Assembly: GCF_023221775.1 (NCBI RefSeq)
Contig: NZ_JAKUDS010000003.1
Span: 62,001 to 126,000 of the forward strand
From: Enterococcus cecorum
GTDB lineage: Bacteria > Bacillota > Bacilli > Lactobacillales > Enterococcaceae
Direction of reading: 5' to 3'
DNA: 64,000 bases
A program made the position numbers and the translations under genes. Shown piece by piece: positions 17,870-27,148 of the stretch (its first letter is position 1; each line of letters opens with the position of its first letter). A model generated the notes under the pieces. The model did no database searches, had not been told where the DNA came from, and worked only from the letters and a program-made list of their open reading frames with translations.

Positions 17870-20070
17870 CAGTTTCCTCTTCTTTCTTGTTCTTCTTTCA
17901 TACTTTTTGCTTCGGATTCCATTTTTGGATATTTAATTCTTGAGTGGAACGTGCTACATAAACCATTGACAATTGATTTTTCAACAATCGCTAATTCGTT
18001 TAAGGTAATTCCTGATTCGTTCAACTGACCATCTAGAATACGAGATTCGATGAGCTGGTGAACAAACTTTTGAATTTTCTCATTACTTGGATGATCCATC
18101 GCCCGTACTGCCGCTTCACAACTATCCGCAATACTTACCACTGCGGCTTCTTTCGTTTGTGGCTTTGGACCTGGATAGCGATAATCACTTTCTTTGGTTT
18201 GAGGATCACGCTCTTTTGCCTTCACATAGAAAAATTTCATCAAGGTCGTTCCATGATGCTGATTACAAATATCGATGACCATCTGAGGCATATGGTATTG
18301 CTCTAGTATTTTAGCACCATCAATGACGTGACCAAAAATAATTTGCTTACTATCTTCAGGTAATAAGAAATTATGCGGATTTTCAGCCCCATGTGGTAAG
18401 TTCTCGACAAAAAAGTTCGCATGTTTTAATTTTCCAATATCATGGTAATAACAAGCCACACGAGTGAGTAAACTACGCCCATTAATCGCCGCTACTGCAT
18501 TAGAACTTAAATTCGCTACCATCATGCTATGGTGATAAGTTCCTGGCGCTTCTTCAAGTAACTGTTTTAAGAGTGGATGATTCGGATTACTCAATTCATT
18601 TAGAACCATCATACTATCATCTGAAACCAACAATTCCATGTAAGGAAATAAACCGACCATTAGTAATAAAGAAATGACATTACCGATAATCCCACAAATT
18701 AATGTAAGGTAAGTCTTTGTATCTGAAAAACTCATTCCTTGCATAATGACGACAATCACGTTCATAAACACTGGAAAACCTAAAGCTAATAGTAAAGCTT
18801 GCAGACGTTGTTTATACAGATTATGTCGTTTCAACAATGTTCCCATAAAACCAGCAAAAAGATAGGCAATGACAATAATCGTTACCACACTCGTACCAAT
18901 TGCATCATAAAAGACAAAATTGGCCAAAATGACTTGGAAAAGGGCTGCGATAATGGCTAGACGTCTTTCCAATAAGACATTGATGGTAAACGGTGCAAAC
19001 ATGGCAGGATACAATAATGATAGATAAGATATGGACTCATCTTGAATGACTTGAATGGTCTTCATAACCAAAATTGAGATTAACATGACACTTAAATAAA
19101 AAACAATTTTAACAAGACGACGTTTCTCATCTTTTTCTTGTCGGGAAATGCTAAATAGTACCACTAGCTGTAAAACAATTACTAATAGCAAGGCAATCAT
19201 TGGGAAAATAGAGCCTCGTTGATTCGTCAAGCCTAATAATTTTAGTTTTTCCATTGCCGCTGCATCAATTTGCGAGCCTTCACGGACAATGATTTCCCCT
19301 TGATAAATCATCACCGGTTGCACATCATCTTTTGCTTTTTGGCGTAATTGTTCCGTTTTCTTCTCATTTAGGAAAGAATTGGGTACGATAGCTTGGGCTA
19401 ATATAGCATTGACAATATTTTTAACCGTTTCATTCGTCTTGAGTTCGCCAACTTGCTGATTCAACTCTTTTAAGATAGCTGCGACATCTGCTTCTTTAAT
19501 TTGTTTTTTAAATTCTTGATCAATATAATTTAAGCTGAGCGACTTAACCTCTTTGAATTCGTCATCTGTTATTGAAAATAATTCTTGATAAAAACTATCA
19601 TCAAATTTCTGATAAAAAGTTAAACTGTCAGCATCCAATGATTCAAACTGCTTCTTCAAATCAATGACTTCATCAGCTACTGAAATACTTGGAGCAATAT
19701 CCCCTGCCTTTTGGTTGTTTAAAGCATTCTGATATTTTTCTTGTGCTTTTTTCTTAACTTTTTCAACTAACTCAAATAAACGATTGACATATTGATATTG
19801 CTGCTTAGCGACGTCATCTTGAAAGGTATACTCAGGCGTTACAGCTTCAGCAGCTATTTGGCGTCTTTTTTCTGTAGCAGCTACATTTTCAATTGTTTTA
19901 TTTGCTCGGATACTCTCTTCTACAACTTGTCCTTCGTAATAATGGATGCTTTTTGTTTTAACACTAGAAGATATTACAAAAAAGGAAACAAGAAAGAAAA
20001 GTAAAAAAAAGATTGAAAGCAATAGTTTACCTAATTTTTGATAGAGTTTCCAAAGTGGTTCAACAATCAT
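17869..20070 (-). CDS. pgpH: 7TM-HD cyclic-di-AMP phosphodiesterase PgpH
   Basis: A 733-residue membrane protein. An N-terminal helix is followed by a large extracellular 7TMR-HDED domain (about residues 50-285), seven hydrophobic helices (about 290-500) and a cytoplasmic HD domain with YYHDIGK (His543-Asp544), HVIDGAK, CNQHHGTT and SIADSCEA. In Listeria and Bacillus this enzyme hydrolyses c-di-AMP to pApA. GGGAGGA precedes the ATG. Translation is probably coupled to ybeY through the one-base overlap. Confidence 0.95.
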   Translation of the reverse strand: MIVEPLWKLYQKLGKLLLSIFFLLFFLVSFFVISSSVKTKSIHYYEGQVVEESIRANKTIENVAATEKRRQIAAEAVTPEYTFQDDVAKQQYQYVNRLFELVEKVKKKAQEKYQNALNNQKAGDIAPSISVADEVIDLKKQFESLDADSLTFYQKFDDSFYQELFSITDDEFKEVKSLSLNYIDQEFKKQIKEADVAAILKELNQQVGELKTNETVKNIVNAILAQAIVPNSFLNEKKTEQLRQKAKDDVQPVMIYQGEIIVREGSQIDAAAMEKLKLLGLTNQRGSIFPMIALLLVIVLQLVVLFSISRQEKDEKRRLVKIVFYLSVMLISILVMKTIQVIQDESISYLSLLYPAMFAPFTINVLLERRLAIIAALFQVILANFVFYDAIGTSVVTIIVIAYLFAGFMGTLLKRHNLYKQRLQALLLALGFPVFMNVIVVIMQGMSFSDTKTYLTLICGIIGNVISLLLMVGLFPYMELLVSDDSMMVLNELSNPNHPLLKQLLEEAPGTYHHSMMVANLSSNAVAAINGRSLLTRVACYYHDIGKLKHANFFVENLPHGAENPHNFLLPEDSKQIIFGHVIDGAKILEQYHMPQMVIDICNQHHGTTLMKFFYVKAKERDPQTKESDYRYPGPKPQTKEAAVVSIADSCEAAVRAMDHPSNEKIQKFVHQLIESRILDGQLNESGITLNELAIVEKSIVNGLCSTFHSRIKYPKMESEAKSMKEEQERRGN

Positions 20071-20128
20071 ATATCCTCCCCCTAACTATGTAGGTATCCT
20101 CCTAGCAAAAATAACTATCAACTAAAAT

Positions 20129-21085
20129 TTATTTTTGCTCATAAGCTTTAATGATTTTCGCAACAATTGGATGGCGGACTACATCATTTGCATTGAAATA
20201 AACAAACTGAATCTGTTCTATCCCAGCAAGTGTTTTTTGTGCATGCAATAAGCCACTAGTTACACCTTTTGGCAAATCAATTTGTGAAGTATCCCCATTG
20301 ATAATCATTTTGGAATGAAAACCAAGTCGCGTAAGAAACATCTTCATCTGGGAAATCGTTGTATTTTGTGCCTCATCTAAAATAACGAAAGCATCATCTA
20401 ATGTTCGTCCCCGCATATAAGCTAATGGTGCAATTTCAATGACACCACGTTCAATTAAGCGAGTCGTATGTTCAACGCCAAAAATTTGGTGAAGTGCATC
20501 ATACACAGGTCGTAAATATGGATCGACCTTTTCTTTTAAATCTCCGGGCAAGAAACCTAAACTCTCCCCCGCTTCAACAGCCGGACGCGTTAAAATAATC
20601 CGTTGTACTTCGCCTTTTTTCAAAGCCAATACCGCAAGAACTACTGCTAAAAATGTTTTTCCTGTACCCGCGGGACCAATTCCAAATACGACATCATGAT
20701 TTTTCACAGCTTCGACATAAAGATGTTGACCACGGTTTTTCACACGTACAACTTGACCTTTACGCGTTTTGATTAATTCTTGCTCATATAATTGAATAAA
20801 TTCATCTAGATTGCCATTTTTTAACATATTTAAAGCTGTAACTACATCTGGCGTGTGCACCGGTAAGCCACGTTGAATCAACTCAACTAATACCTGAATG
20901 ATTCTGTTAGCATCGTCAACGGCTAACTCCTCTCCTTCAATTTGAATCATCTCACCGCGTGTGCGAATAATCACTTCCAGTTGATCTTCAATTAATTTCA
21001 TATGTTTATCATGAGTCCCATACAAAAGACCTAAATCTATCTTTTCATCAAATGTGATATCTAAAATTTTCTTTGAATCAGCCAA
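20129..21085 (-). CDS. phoH: PhoH-family ATPase (PhoL type)
   Basis: A 318-residue cytosolic protein with a P-loop ATPase domain: Walker A GPAGTGKT at 137-144, then FVILDEAQN as Walker B, and an N-terminal KH-like region. PhoH/YbeZ proteins work with YbeY in RNA metabolism, and the two genes are neighbours here as in many genomes. The start is TTG at 21085 giving MADSKK, five bases after GGGGGAG. A 58-base gap separates it from pgpH, so one operon from phoH to recO is likely. Confidence 0.93.
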   Translation of the reverse strand: MADSKKILDITFDEKIDLGLLYGTHDKHMKLIEDQLEVIIRTRGEMIQIEGEELAVDDANRIIQVLVELIQRGLPVHTPDVVTALNMLKNGNLDEFIQLYEQELIKTRKGQVVRVKNRGQHLYVEAVKNHDVVFGIGPAGTGKTFLAVVLAVLALKKGEVQRIILTRPAVEAGESLGFLPGDLKEKVDPYLRPVYDALHQIFGVEHTTRLIERGVIEIAPLAYMRGRTLDDAFVILDEAQNTTISQMKMFLTRLGFHSKMIINGDTSQIDLPKGVTSGLLHAQKTLAGIEQIQFVYFNANDVVRHPIVAKIIKAYEQK

Positions 21086-21312
21086 TCAAGCTCCCCCTAA
21101 CCTTCATTTGGTTACCTTTGATTATAACATAAAACCTAGAAAAATTCGATAATCACTCCTTTTTAAAAAATGGTACGGTTATTGATTGCAAGGGACATTA
21201 AAAATAGCGTAGACGTCAACGTAAAATAGCAAAACGAAAATAATATTCATGATACTTATATCTGCATCATATACAGACAAATTCCTCTTACCACTTTTCT
21301 CTCATATAAATG

Positions 21313-21348
21313 CAAAAAAAACAGCTAGGAAATTTATCCCTAGCTGTT
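21313..21348 (-). terminator. Terminator of rpsU-yqeY
   Basis: Minus strand: AACAGCTAGG pairs with CCTAGCTGTT around a nine-base loop, followed by eight T. Confidence 0.85.
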
Positions 21349-21362
21349 ATATCCGTTGAATA

Positions 21363-21809
21363 CTACTTATTAAGCAATTCTTTTACAATCGCATTCACTT
21401 GGTTGCCATCTGCTTCTCCCTTTACAAGAGGCATCACAGCACCCATAACTTTACCAAATTCTTTAGCCGAAGTTGCTTTAACTTTTTCAATCGCTTCAGA
21501 TACAATTTGACGAATTTCTTCTTCTGTCAATTGTTTTGGTAAATATTTTTCAACAATAGCAATCTCAACTTTCACTTTCTCAACTAAATCATCACGGCCA
21601 GCCTGTACAAATTCAGAAAGAGCATCACGTCGTTGTTTCATTTCACGAGACAACACAGTAAGTTCTTCATCTGCATTTAGTTCATGACCTGCTTTGATTT
21701 GTTCATTTTGAATCGATGCTTTCAACATACGAATGACTTGTAAAGTTTCTTTATCCTTTGCTTTCATCGCCGTCTTCATATCATCGTTCAAAGTACTTAG
21801 TAGTGACAC
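21363..21809 (-). CDS. yqeY: GatB/YqeY-domain protein
   Basis: A 148-residue helical protein with the YqeY fold, related to the tail domain of the GatB amidotransferase subunit that contacts tRNA. Recognisable segments are VIRMLKASIQNEQIKAG near the N-terminus and KEFGKVMGAVMPLVKG near the C-terminus. Its cellular role is not firmly known. It lies 31 bases after rpsU and is almost always paired with it in Firmicutes. Confidence 0.92.
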   Translation of the reverse strand: MSLLSTLNDDMKTAMKAKDKETLQVIRMLKASIQNEQIKAGHELNADEELTVLSREMKQRRDALSEFVQAGRDDLVEKVKVEIAIVEKYLPKQLTEEEIRQIVSEAIEKVKATSAKEFGKVMGAVMPLVKGEADGNQVNAIVKELLNK

Positions 21810-21839
21810 ACTACCAGCTCCATTTCTTTGCTACCAGAA

Positions 21840-22016
21840 TTAATATTTTTTACGTTTTCTAGCAGCTTCAGATTTTTTCTTGCGTCGAACACTTGGTTTT
21901 TCATAGAATTCACGTTTACGAGATTCTTGTAAAGTACCAGCTTTAGACACGGAACGTTTGAAGCGACGAAGAGCATCGTCAAGAGATTCATTTTTGCGAA
22001 CCACTGTTTTTGACAT
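21840..22016 (-). CDS. rpsU: Small ribosomal subunit protein bS21
   Basis: A 58-residue basic protein of the 30S subunit that helps initiation. The sequence begins [19 protein letters not shown] and ends with the Lys/Arg-rich KRKKY tail. The start at 22016 follows GGAGGGAGGG; an upstream in-frame extension would run through the leader. It heads the rpsU-yqeY unit. Confidence 0.98.
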   Translation of the reverse strand: MSKTVVRKNESLDDALRRFKRSVSKAGTLQESRKREFYEKPSVRRKKKSEAARKRKKY

Positions 22017-22098
22017 GTAAATCCCTCCCTCCGAGCTTAAAAAGTAACCGTTTTTGTTATCGAAATTTACTTTCTTAAAAAAACATTGTCCTTTTCGA

Positions 22099-22127
22099 AT
22101 TATAGCTAAGTTGCATGCAGATGTCAA
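22099..22127 (-). promoter_or_regulatory. Consensus promoter of rpsU
   Basis: Minus strand: TTGACA, 17 bases, TATAAT, both hexamers perfect, about 80 bases before rpsU. Confidence 0.85.
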
Positions 22128-22217
22128 GTATATTTCGAGATGAATTGCTGACAAAACCATTTCATTTCATTCACTGACTAACAAATTTTCAATATATCAT
22201 TACATCCACTTATTCTA

Positions 22218-24806
22218 TTAGATAAATGGACGTCCTACACCTAAAATGTATGGATGTTTACCGTCAACAACCGCAGAAACCATCACACTATTTGGCCATG
22301 ATTCAATGACGCGATTATTTCCTAGATAGATTGCCACATGGATGACAACCCCATTACCATCGTGATAGAAAATTAAATCTCCTCGTTGACGGTTAGCATA
22401 TGGCACTTTCATTAATTTTGGAGATGCCCACATATTTCTAGATTCGTACTCGTAACCAGGTTGAGCATGTCGTATCGGATTAATTGGTGACATATCTAAG
22501 CCTGCTGCAAATAGCCCTTGCATAACTAAGCCACTACAATCAAGTCCCAGACCTGGAGCACCAGAAGCACCAATGACATATGGGTCTCCTAGGTAATCAT
22601 AAGCGCGTGAAATCATTGCTTCAATATGGTCTTGACGAGAGCTATTACGATTCACTCTCATTGGGCTGACATAAGACCCAACGTTATACCAATCGCTTTC
22701 TGATAAGCCCATCGCTTTCCACGTGCGTAAATCAACCACGCCATTTACCGGTAAGCCACTTCTAGCTTGGAAATTCCGAACGGCCGCCTGAGTACGAGGG
22801 CCAAAGAACGCACCTTGCATACCTACATAAGTTCCTGCACCTAGTTTTTGAATGACTTTAGCCACTTTCAAACCTTCAAAACCATAGGAAATATTATAAC
22901 CAGAATTTCCGATATTAATCTTATCAACAATTTGATAATAAGGAGCTGGATTTTGATATCTGCGTCCATTTACTTTAAAGTCCGTATTTGTATAAGTTAC
23001 TAGTTGGCTACTACCATCTTGATAGTCTAGATAGGCATGAACCACATATTGACCACTTTCATAATTATGGTTTCTAGCATCAATTTTCACTTGATAACTA
23101 TGATTGTTTTTAGAAGCTTGATACCATTTCAAATCATCTTGACCTTTATGATCTGTCCAAACCGCAAAACGTACACCCTTAAGTGGTTTATCAGCCAAAA
23201 CATTATTCAATTTAGCCACAAAAGTAGCCGCATTAGAGTCTTTTTGTTCAAAAGTTAAAAAGTTTGATTTAATCTTTTGTACATCAAATGTTTGATTCGC
23301 AACGAAATTCATTTTACCATTTTCTCTTGAATACGCATGAACTTCATACTTTCCAAGTTCCATATGGTTTCCTAGATGCACAGTACCACGCCAAGTAGAT
23401 TGGCCAATTTTTTCTGCTTGATACCATTGAATATCATTTTGACCGCCCTTGTCTCCCCATGTTGGCAGTAATACTTCGCCGCCTTTACGCCAGTGTTTTA
23501 AGGTAACCGTGACGCTTTCTTGATCACCATTTACGTTTGCTTGAATACTTGGCGCTGCGTTAGAATCATTGACTTTGATTTGAGTAAAGCCAACAATTTG
23601 GAATAAACGACGATTATCGCTCGCATAGGCATGAATATGATAAGTTCCGATACTATCCTTATGATTGGCCGTATCAACGTGAACTTGATATTGATTGCCA
23701 TTTAACTGGGCATCATACCAATGAAGATCATCTTGACCTGATTCCTCACTCCAAACTGCAACTTTCACACCCGTAATGCCAGCTGGAGATTCAACCTTTG
23801 GAAATGTAATATCAAAAGTTTGATTATCGTCATCTTGATTGATTACTTGAATATCTGTACTGGTAATTGGAGATAATTCAAAAGTCGTTGTTGTCACTAA
23901 TTTAGGCTTTCCTGTTTTGAAATCATAAACATGGACTTGGTATTTACCAGTTTCATGATGAGTTGGAACATCCATATTGACCAACCAACGATTACCAGAT
24001 TGTTGAGGGGTTAACCATTGAATATCATTTTGACCATCTTTCTCACCCCAAACTGCAAATTTCAAATTAGGATTAGCTGTCCGATAATTATCCAACGAAA
24101 GCGCTACTGCCATTTGATTCGTACTTGGTAAGGCACTTAATTCTAATGATTGGGTAGCGTTCACGTTTTGACTAAAATGGTCCATAATCTGCATACTTCC
24201 AGAGATATCTTGGACATACACATGTGAGATGTATTCACCCGTTTCATAATTATGTTCACTAGAATCAATCGTTACTTGCCAAACATCGCCATTCTTGACA
24301 GCTTTATGCCAAACCACATCATTTTGACCGTCTTTGGCTGTCCAACTTGGAACATAGACTTCTTTAATCAAATTGGCATTTTTCGTTGGCGTAAATGTCA
24401 CTTGATAACTACCCGTCTCATCGTTGACATTTGTTACTTGTGTTTGACCTGTTACGTTTAAATCAACACTTAATTGAGTAGCACCAACAAATACTGGACT
24501 GCCAGTTTGAAAGTCATAAATATGAACTTGATAATTTCCACTTTCATGATGACTAGCTAGTGAAGTTGCTAATTTAGCATATTCGCCATCATGATTCATC
24601 GGATACCAACGAATGTCATTTTGACCATTTTCTTCACCCCAAACAGCAGCCATTAACTTTGAAGAGTTATTTTTTAAAACAACTGAAAGCTGATCATTTG
24701 AATATTCAGCCGTAACAGACTCATCTGCTCGAGCCTCATGCGACCCTAGAACAAGTCCTGCAATGAATAAAAATCCTAATTTTGCAATAATCTTCCCTTT
24801 TTTCAT
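22218..24806 (-). CDS. Secreted NlpC/P60 endopeptidase with six GBS_Bsp-like repeats
   Basis: An 862-residue exported protein. A signal peptide (about 27 residues) precedes six repeats of about 100 residues resembling the GBS_Bsp-like family, each with a VAVWGEENGQNDIRWY-type core and a later H-x(3-4)-GNYQVHIY strand. A peptidoglycan-binding_1 domain follows (GPRTQAAVRNFQARSGLPVNG). The C-terminus is an NlpC/P60 domain with catalytic Cys757 in LDCSG and His823 in IHVAIYLG. Such enzymes cut stem peptides of peptidoglycan. GAGGTAAAGAAA precedes the ATG. It follows a sister gene with the same repeats but a different peptidase by 19 bases. Confidence 0.9.
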   Translation of the reverse strand: MKKGKIIAKLGFLFIAGLVLGSHEARADESVTAEYSNDQLSVVLKNNSSKLMAAVWGEENGQNDIRWYPMNHDGEYAKLATSLASHHESGNYQVHIYDFQTGSPVFVGATQLSVDLNVTGQTQVTNVNDETGSYQVTFTPTKNANLIKEVYVPSWTAKDGQNDVVWHKAVKNGDVWQVTIDSSEHNYETGEYISHVYVQDISGSMQIMDHFSQNVNATQSLELSALPSTNQMAVALSLDNYRTANPNLKFAVWGEKDGQNDIQWLTPQQSGNRWLVNMDVPTHHETGKYQVHVYDFKTGKPKLVTTTTFELSPITSTDIQVINQDDDNQTFDITFPKVESPAGITGVKVAVWSEESGQDDLHWYDAQLNGNQYQVHVDTANHKDSIGTYHIHAYASDNRRLFQIVGFTQIKVNDSNAAPSIQANVNGDQESVTVTLKHWRKGGEVLLPTWGDKGGQNDIQWYQAEKIGQSTWRGTVHLGNHMELGKYEVHAYSRENGKMNFVANQTFDVQKIKSNFLTFEQKDSNAATFVAKLNNVLADKPLKGVRFAVWTDHKGQDDLKWYQASKNNHSYQVKIDARNHNYESGQYVVHAYLDYQDGSSQLVTYTNTDFKVNGRRYQNPAPYYQIVDKINIGNSGYNISYGFEGLKVAKVIQKLGAGTYVGMQGAFFGPRTQAAVRNFQARSGLPVNGVVDLRTWKAMGLSESDWYNVGSYVSPMRVNRNSSRQDHIEAMISRAYDYLGDPYVIGASGAPGLGLDCSGLVMQGLFAAGLDMSPINPIRHAQPGYEYESRNMWASPKLMKVPYANRQRGDLIFYHDGNGVVIHVAIYLGNNRVIESWPNSVMVSAVVDGKHPYILGVGRPFI

Positions 24807-24825
24807 TTTCTTTACCTCATATTCT

Positions 24826-27000
24826 TTATTTGACTACGACAGCCATTTTTCTAGCTTCATAAATGCTTGCAAATTTACTAGCAGACATCCAGTATTTTCC
24901 ATCAATTGGATCAGTAATATAAACAGTTCCGTTATGTTTGTTATATCCAGATAAGGTTACTGCGTGGTTATTATTTGGCACTCTACCAAAACTCCAATTG
25001 CCCCATGCAAGAGGCGTCATATGAACCGTCACATAAGCAACGACTGTATTCCCTTGCCATACTTGATCTAACAATTGCGCGGTTGAGCTTCCACTAATAT
25101 TCTCAACACGGCCGTAACGATTACCCCATTTGGTTAAGGCACTATCAAAAATTGCCGTAAATTGCCATGGATTAGCAATAAATGGACTACCCACAAAACC
25201 AGTATAAGGCGTACCATCCACTGATTTTGGAATTTCATTTAAAAATGTTCTTGGGTTATACTGCTTAGCGTACCCTTTTGTTTGTAACGCTTGAAGTAAG
25301 GCCACTCCTTCACAACCGACTGGCGCCCCCCAAGCATTTTGATTATAGTAAGGAACATTTAATACTTTTTGTTGAAAATCACCGGCAACATTCACATCGC
25401 CAACAACTGTACCAACTTGTTTATTCGCATAATTTGTTAAATACGCATGCACATGATAAGTACCATTTTCATAATTATGATTCATTACATTGAATTGGAC
25501 TTCATAGGTCGAATCATTTATTCGCTTTGCCTCGTACCATTTGATATCACTTTGATTGCTACGATGCCAAATTGGTACTTTGATACTCTTCACCCCTTGA
25601 TGCGCTTTAACATTCAAGCGAACTGTAAACGTCCCATTCTGTTTGTCTAAGTTTTGAATAGCTCCAGAGATACTATCTTGATAAACATTGAAATTCGTAT
25701 CAGGTAACACCATCATTTTAGCTTCATGATAGCGATTATAGGCATAAACATGGATGTGATAATTTCCACGATGATATTGATGATTGGCAATATTCATTTC
25801 TGCCAGATAACTACCATCACTTTGTTTTTGTGCCTGATACCATCGAATGTCACTTTGATTGGCTGTTGACCATATCGGTACATAGACTTTATCAATTCCC
25901 TTTTCAGAAAAAGCATTAACCTTCACAGTTAGCGTACCTTTTTCATCATCTTGCCTTACAATACTTGCAGATAATTCATCTGGAAACGGCTCAAAACGAA
26001 CATCTTCTAATACTTTAGCTTTGGCCTTATTTTGATTATTATAAGCATATACATGGATATGATAGGGATTGCGATGATATTTATGATTGCTAATATTCAT
26101 ATGGGCAAGGTAAGTCCCATCGCTTTGCTTCTCAGCCTGATACCACTTGATATCCCCCTGATTCGCTTCACTCCAAATCGGTACGTAAACTTGTTTCACT
26201 CCATAAGTCGAGCTAGCCTGTACCTTTACATCAAAGGAACCATTCTTATTGTTAAAGTTTAATACTTCCGCTTGAACCTCATCAGGATATTCATTAAAAG
26301 TTAAATCCGATAAAACCGTCATAATTGGTTTATTTACTTGCTCGAAATAAGCATAGGCATGAATATGATAATTACCACGATGGTTCTGATGATTACTTAC
26401 ATTGATATTAGCTAAGTAAGTTCCATCTGCCTGACGCGTAGCTTGATACCATTTGATATCACTTTGATCGTCTGCATGCCAAACCGGAACATAAACTTGA
26501 CGAATTTGTTGAGGAGCTTGCACATTTACCTTTACTTCAGCACTTCCCAAACGGTCATTATAGTTTTGTACCTCAGCTGTAATACTAGATGCCGGCAAAT
26601 GGACTTGCACATCTTCTAATACGATAGCTTGGCGTGTGTTGTCTTGATTAAAAGCATACACATGAATATGAAAATTTCCTTCATGGAATTGATGACGCCA
26701 AGATTCAAACGTCACTTGATAATGCCCTTCTTCAACCTTAGTCGCAGGATACCAGTAAATATCACTTTGATCATCCGCTTGCCAGATAGGAACTAAGACC
26801 TGCTTCACGTTTAAATTGGTTGGTAAATACACATCAACCTTCAAGTCTGTCTTGGATTCATTTTGATGTATTTCACCTTGTAAAGTTGCTAGGTTCGTTA
26901 CACTTTCAGAATCTTGCGCAAAGACTTTAGTCATCATCGGATAGCATCCTAAACTAAAAATAAGTGCACCACTAGCAAAAACTAGCTTCACTTTTTTCAC
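24826..27000 (-). CDS. Secreted C39-like cysteine peptidase with five GBS_Bsp-like repeats
   Basis: A 724-residue exported protein. The start is GTG at 27000, seven bases after GGGGGA; the TTG 15 bases upstream overlaps that ribosome site. After the signal peptide come five repeats with cores such as VYVPIWSEANQGDIKWYQA and GNYHIHVYAYN. The C-terminal 170 residues resemble the C39-like peptidase_2 family: Cys563 in VGCEGV, His679 in NNHAVTLSGY and Asp697 in ITDPIDG, a complete triad. The substrate is unknown; the shared repeats with the downstream NlpC/P60 gene suggest the same cell-surface ligand. The two are probably cotranscribed. Confidence 0.87.
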   Translation of the reverse strand: MKKVKLVFASGALIFSLGCYPMMTKVFAQDSESVTNLATLQGEIHQNESKTDLKVDVYLPTNLNVKQVLVPIWQADDQSDIYWYPATKVEEGHYQVTFESWRHQFHEGNFHIHVYAFNQDNTRQAIVLEDVQVHLPASSITAEVQNYNDRLGSAEVKVNVQAPQQIRQVYVPVWHADDQSDIKWYQATRQADGTYLANINVSNHQNHRGNYHIHAYAYFEQVNKPIMTVLSDLTFNEYPDEVQAEVLNFNNKNGSFDVKVQASSTYGVKQVYVPIWSEANQGDIKWYQAEKQSDGTYLAHMNISNHKYHRNPYHIHVYAYNNQNKAKAKVLEDVRFEPFPDELSASIVRQDDEKGTLTVKVNAFSEKGIDKVYVPIWSTANQSDIRWYQAQKQSDGSYLAEMNIANHQYHRGNYHIHVYAYNRYHEAKMMVLPDTNFNVYQDSISGAIQNLDKQNGTFTVRLNVKAHQGVKSIKVPIWHRSNQSDIKWYEAKRINDSTYEVQFNVMNHNYENGTYHVHAYLTNYANKQVGTVVGDVNVAGDFQQKVLNVPYYNQNAWGAPVGCEGVALLQALQTKGYAKQYNPRTFLNEIPKSVDGTPYTGFVGSPFIANPWQFTAIFDSALTKWGNRYGRVENISGSSTAQLLDQVWQGNTVVAYVTVHMTPLAWGNWSFGRVPNNNHAVTLSGYNKHNGTVYITDPIDGKYWMSASKFASIYEARKMAVVVK

Positions 27001-27089
27001 TTTATCTTCCCCCAAAAATTTAAATTTTCGTGATTATCATATGCAAAATATCCCCTAAATTTTTAGGGTCAATCACTTAAAAATTTGTA

Positions 27090-27130
27090 TAAAAAAGATT
27101 ACAAACAATAATCTGCTTGCAATCTTTTAT
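27090..27130 (-). terminator. Terminator of the CAP-domain gene
   Basis: Minus strand: AAAAGATTGCAA pairs with TTTGTAATCTTTT, then T residues. Confidence 0.75.
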
Positions 27131-27148
27131 TTGAAAAATCTTTACTTA

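Noticed and set aside
21111-21310. A possible gene or RNA between phoH and the yqeY terminator
   Set aside because: No frame with a ribosome site, no tRNA-like or riboswitch-like structure was seen; it is treated as the phoH upstream region.
23037-26262. Several plus-strand open frames inside the GBS_Bsp-like repeat genes
   Set aside because: They lie in repeats of strongly coding minus-strand genes, lack ribosome sites and look like repeat-driven shadows.
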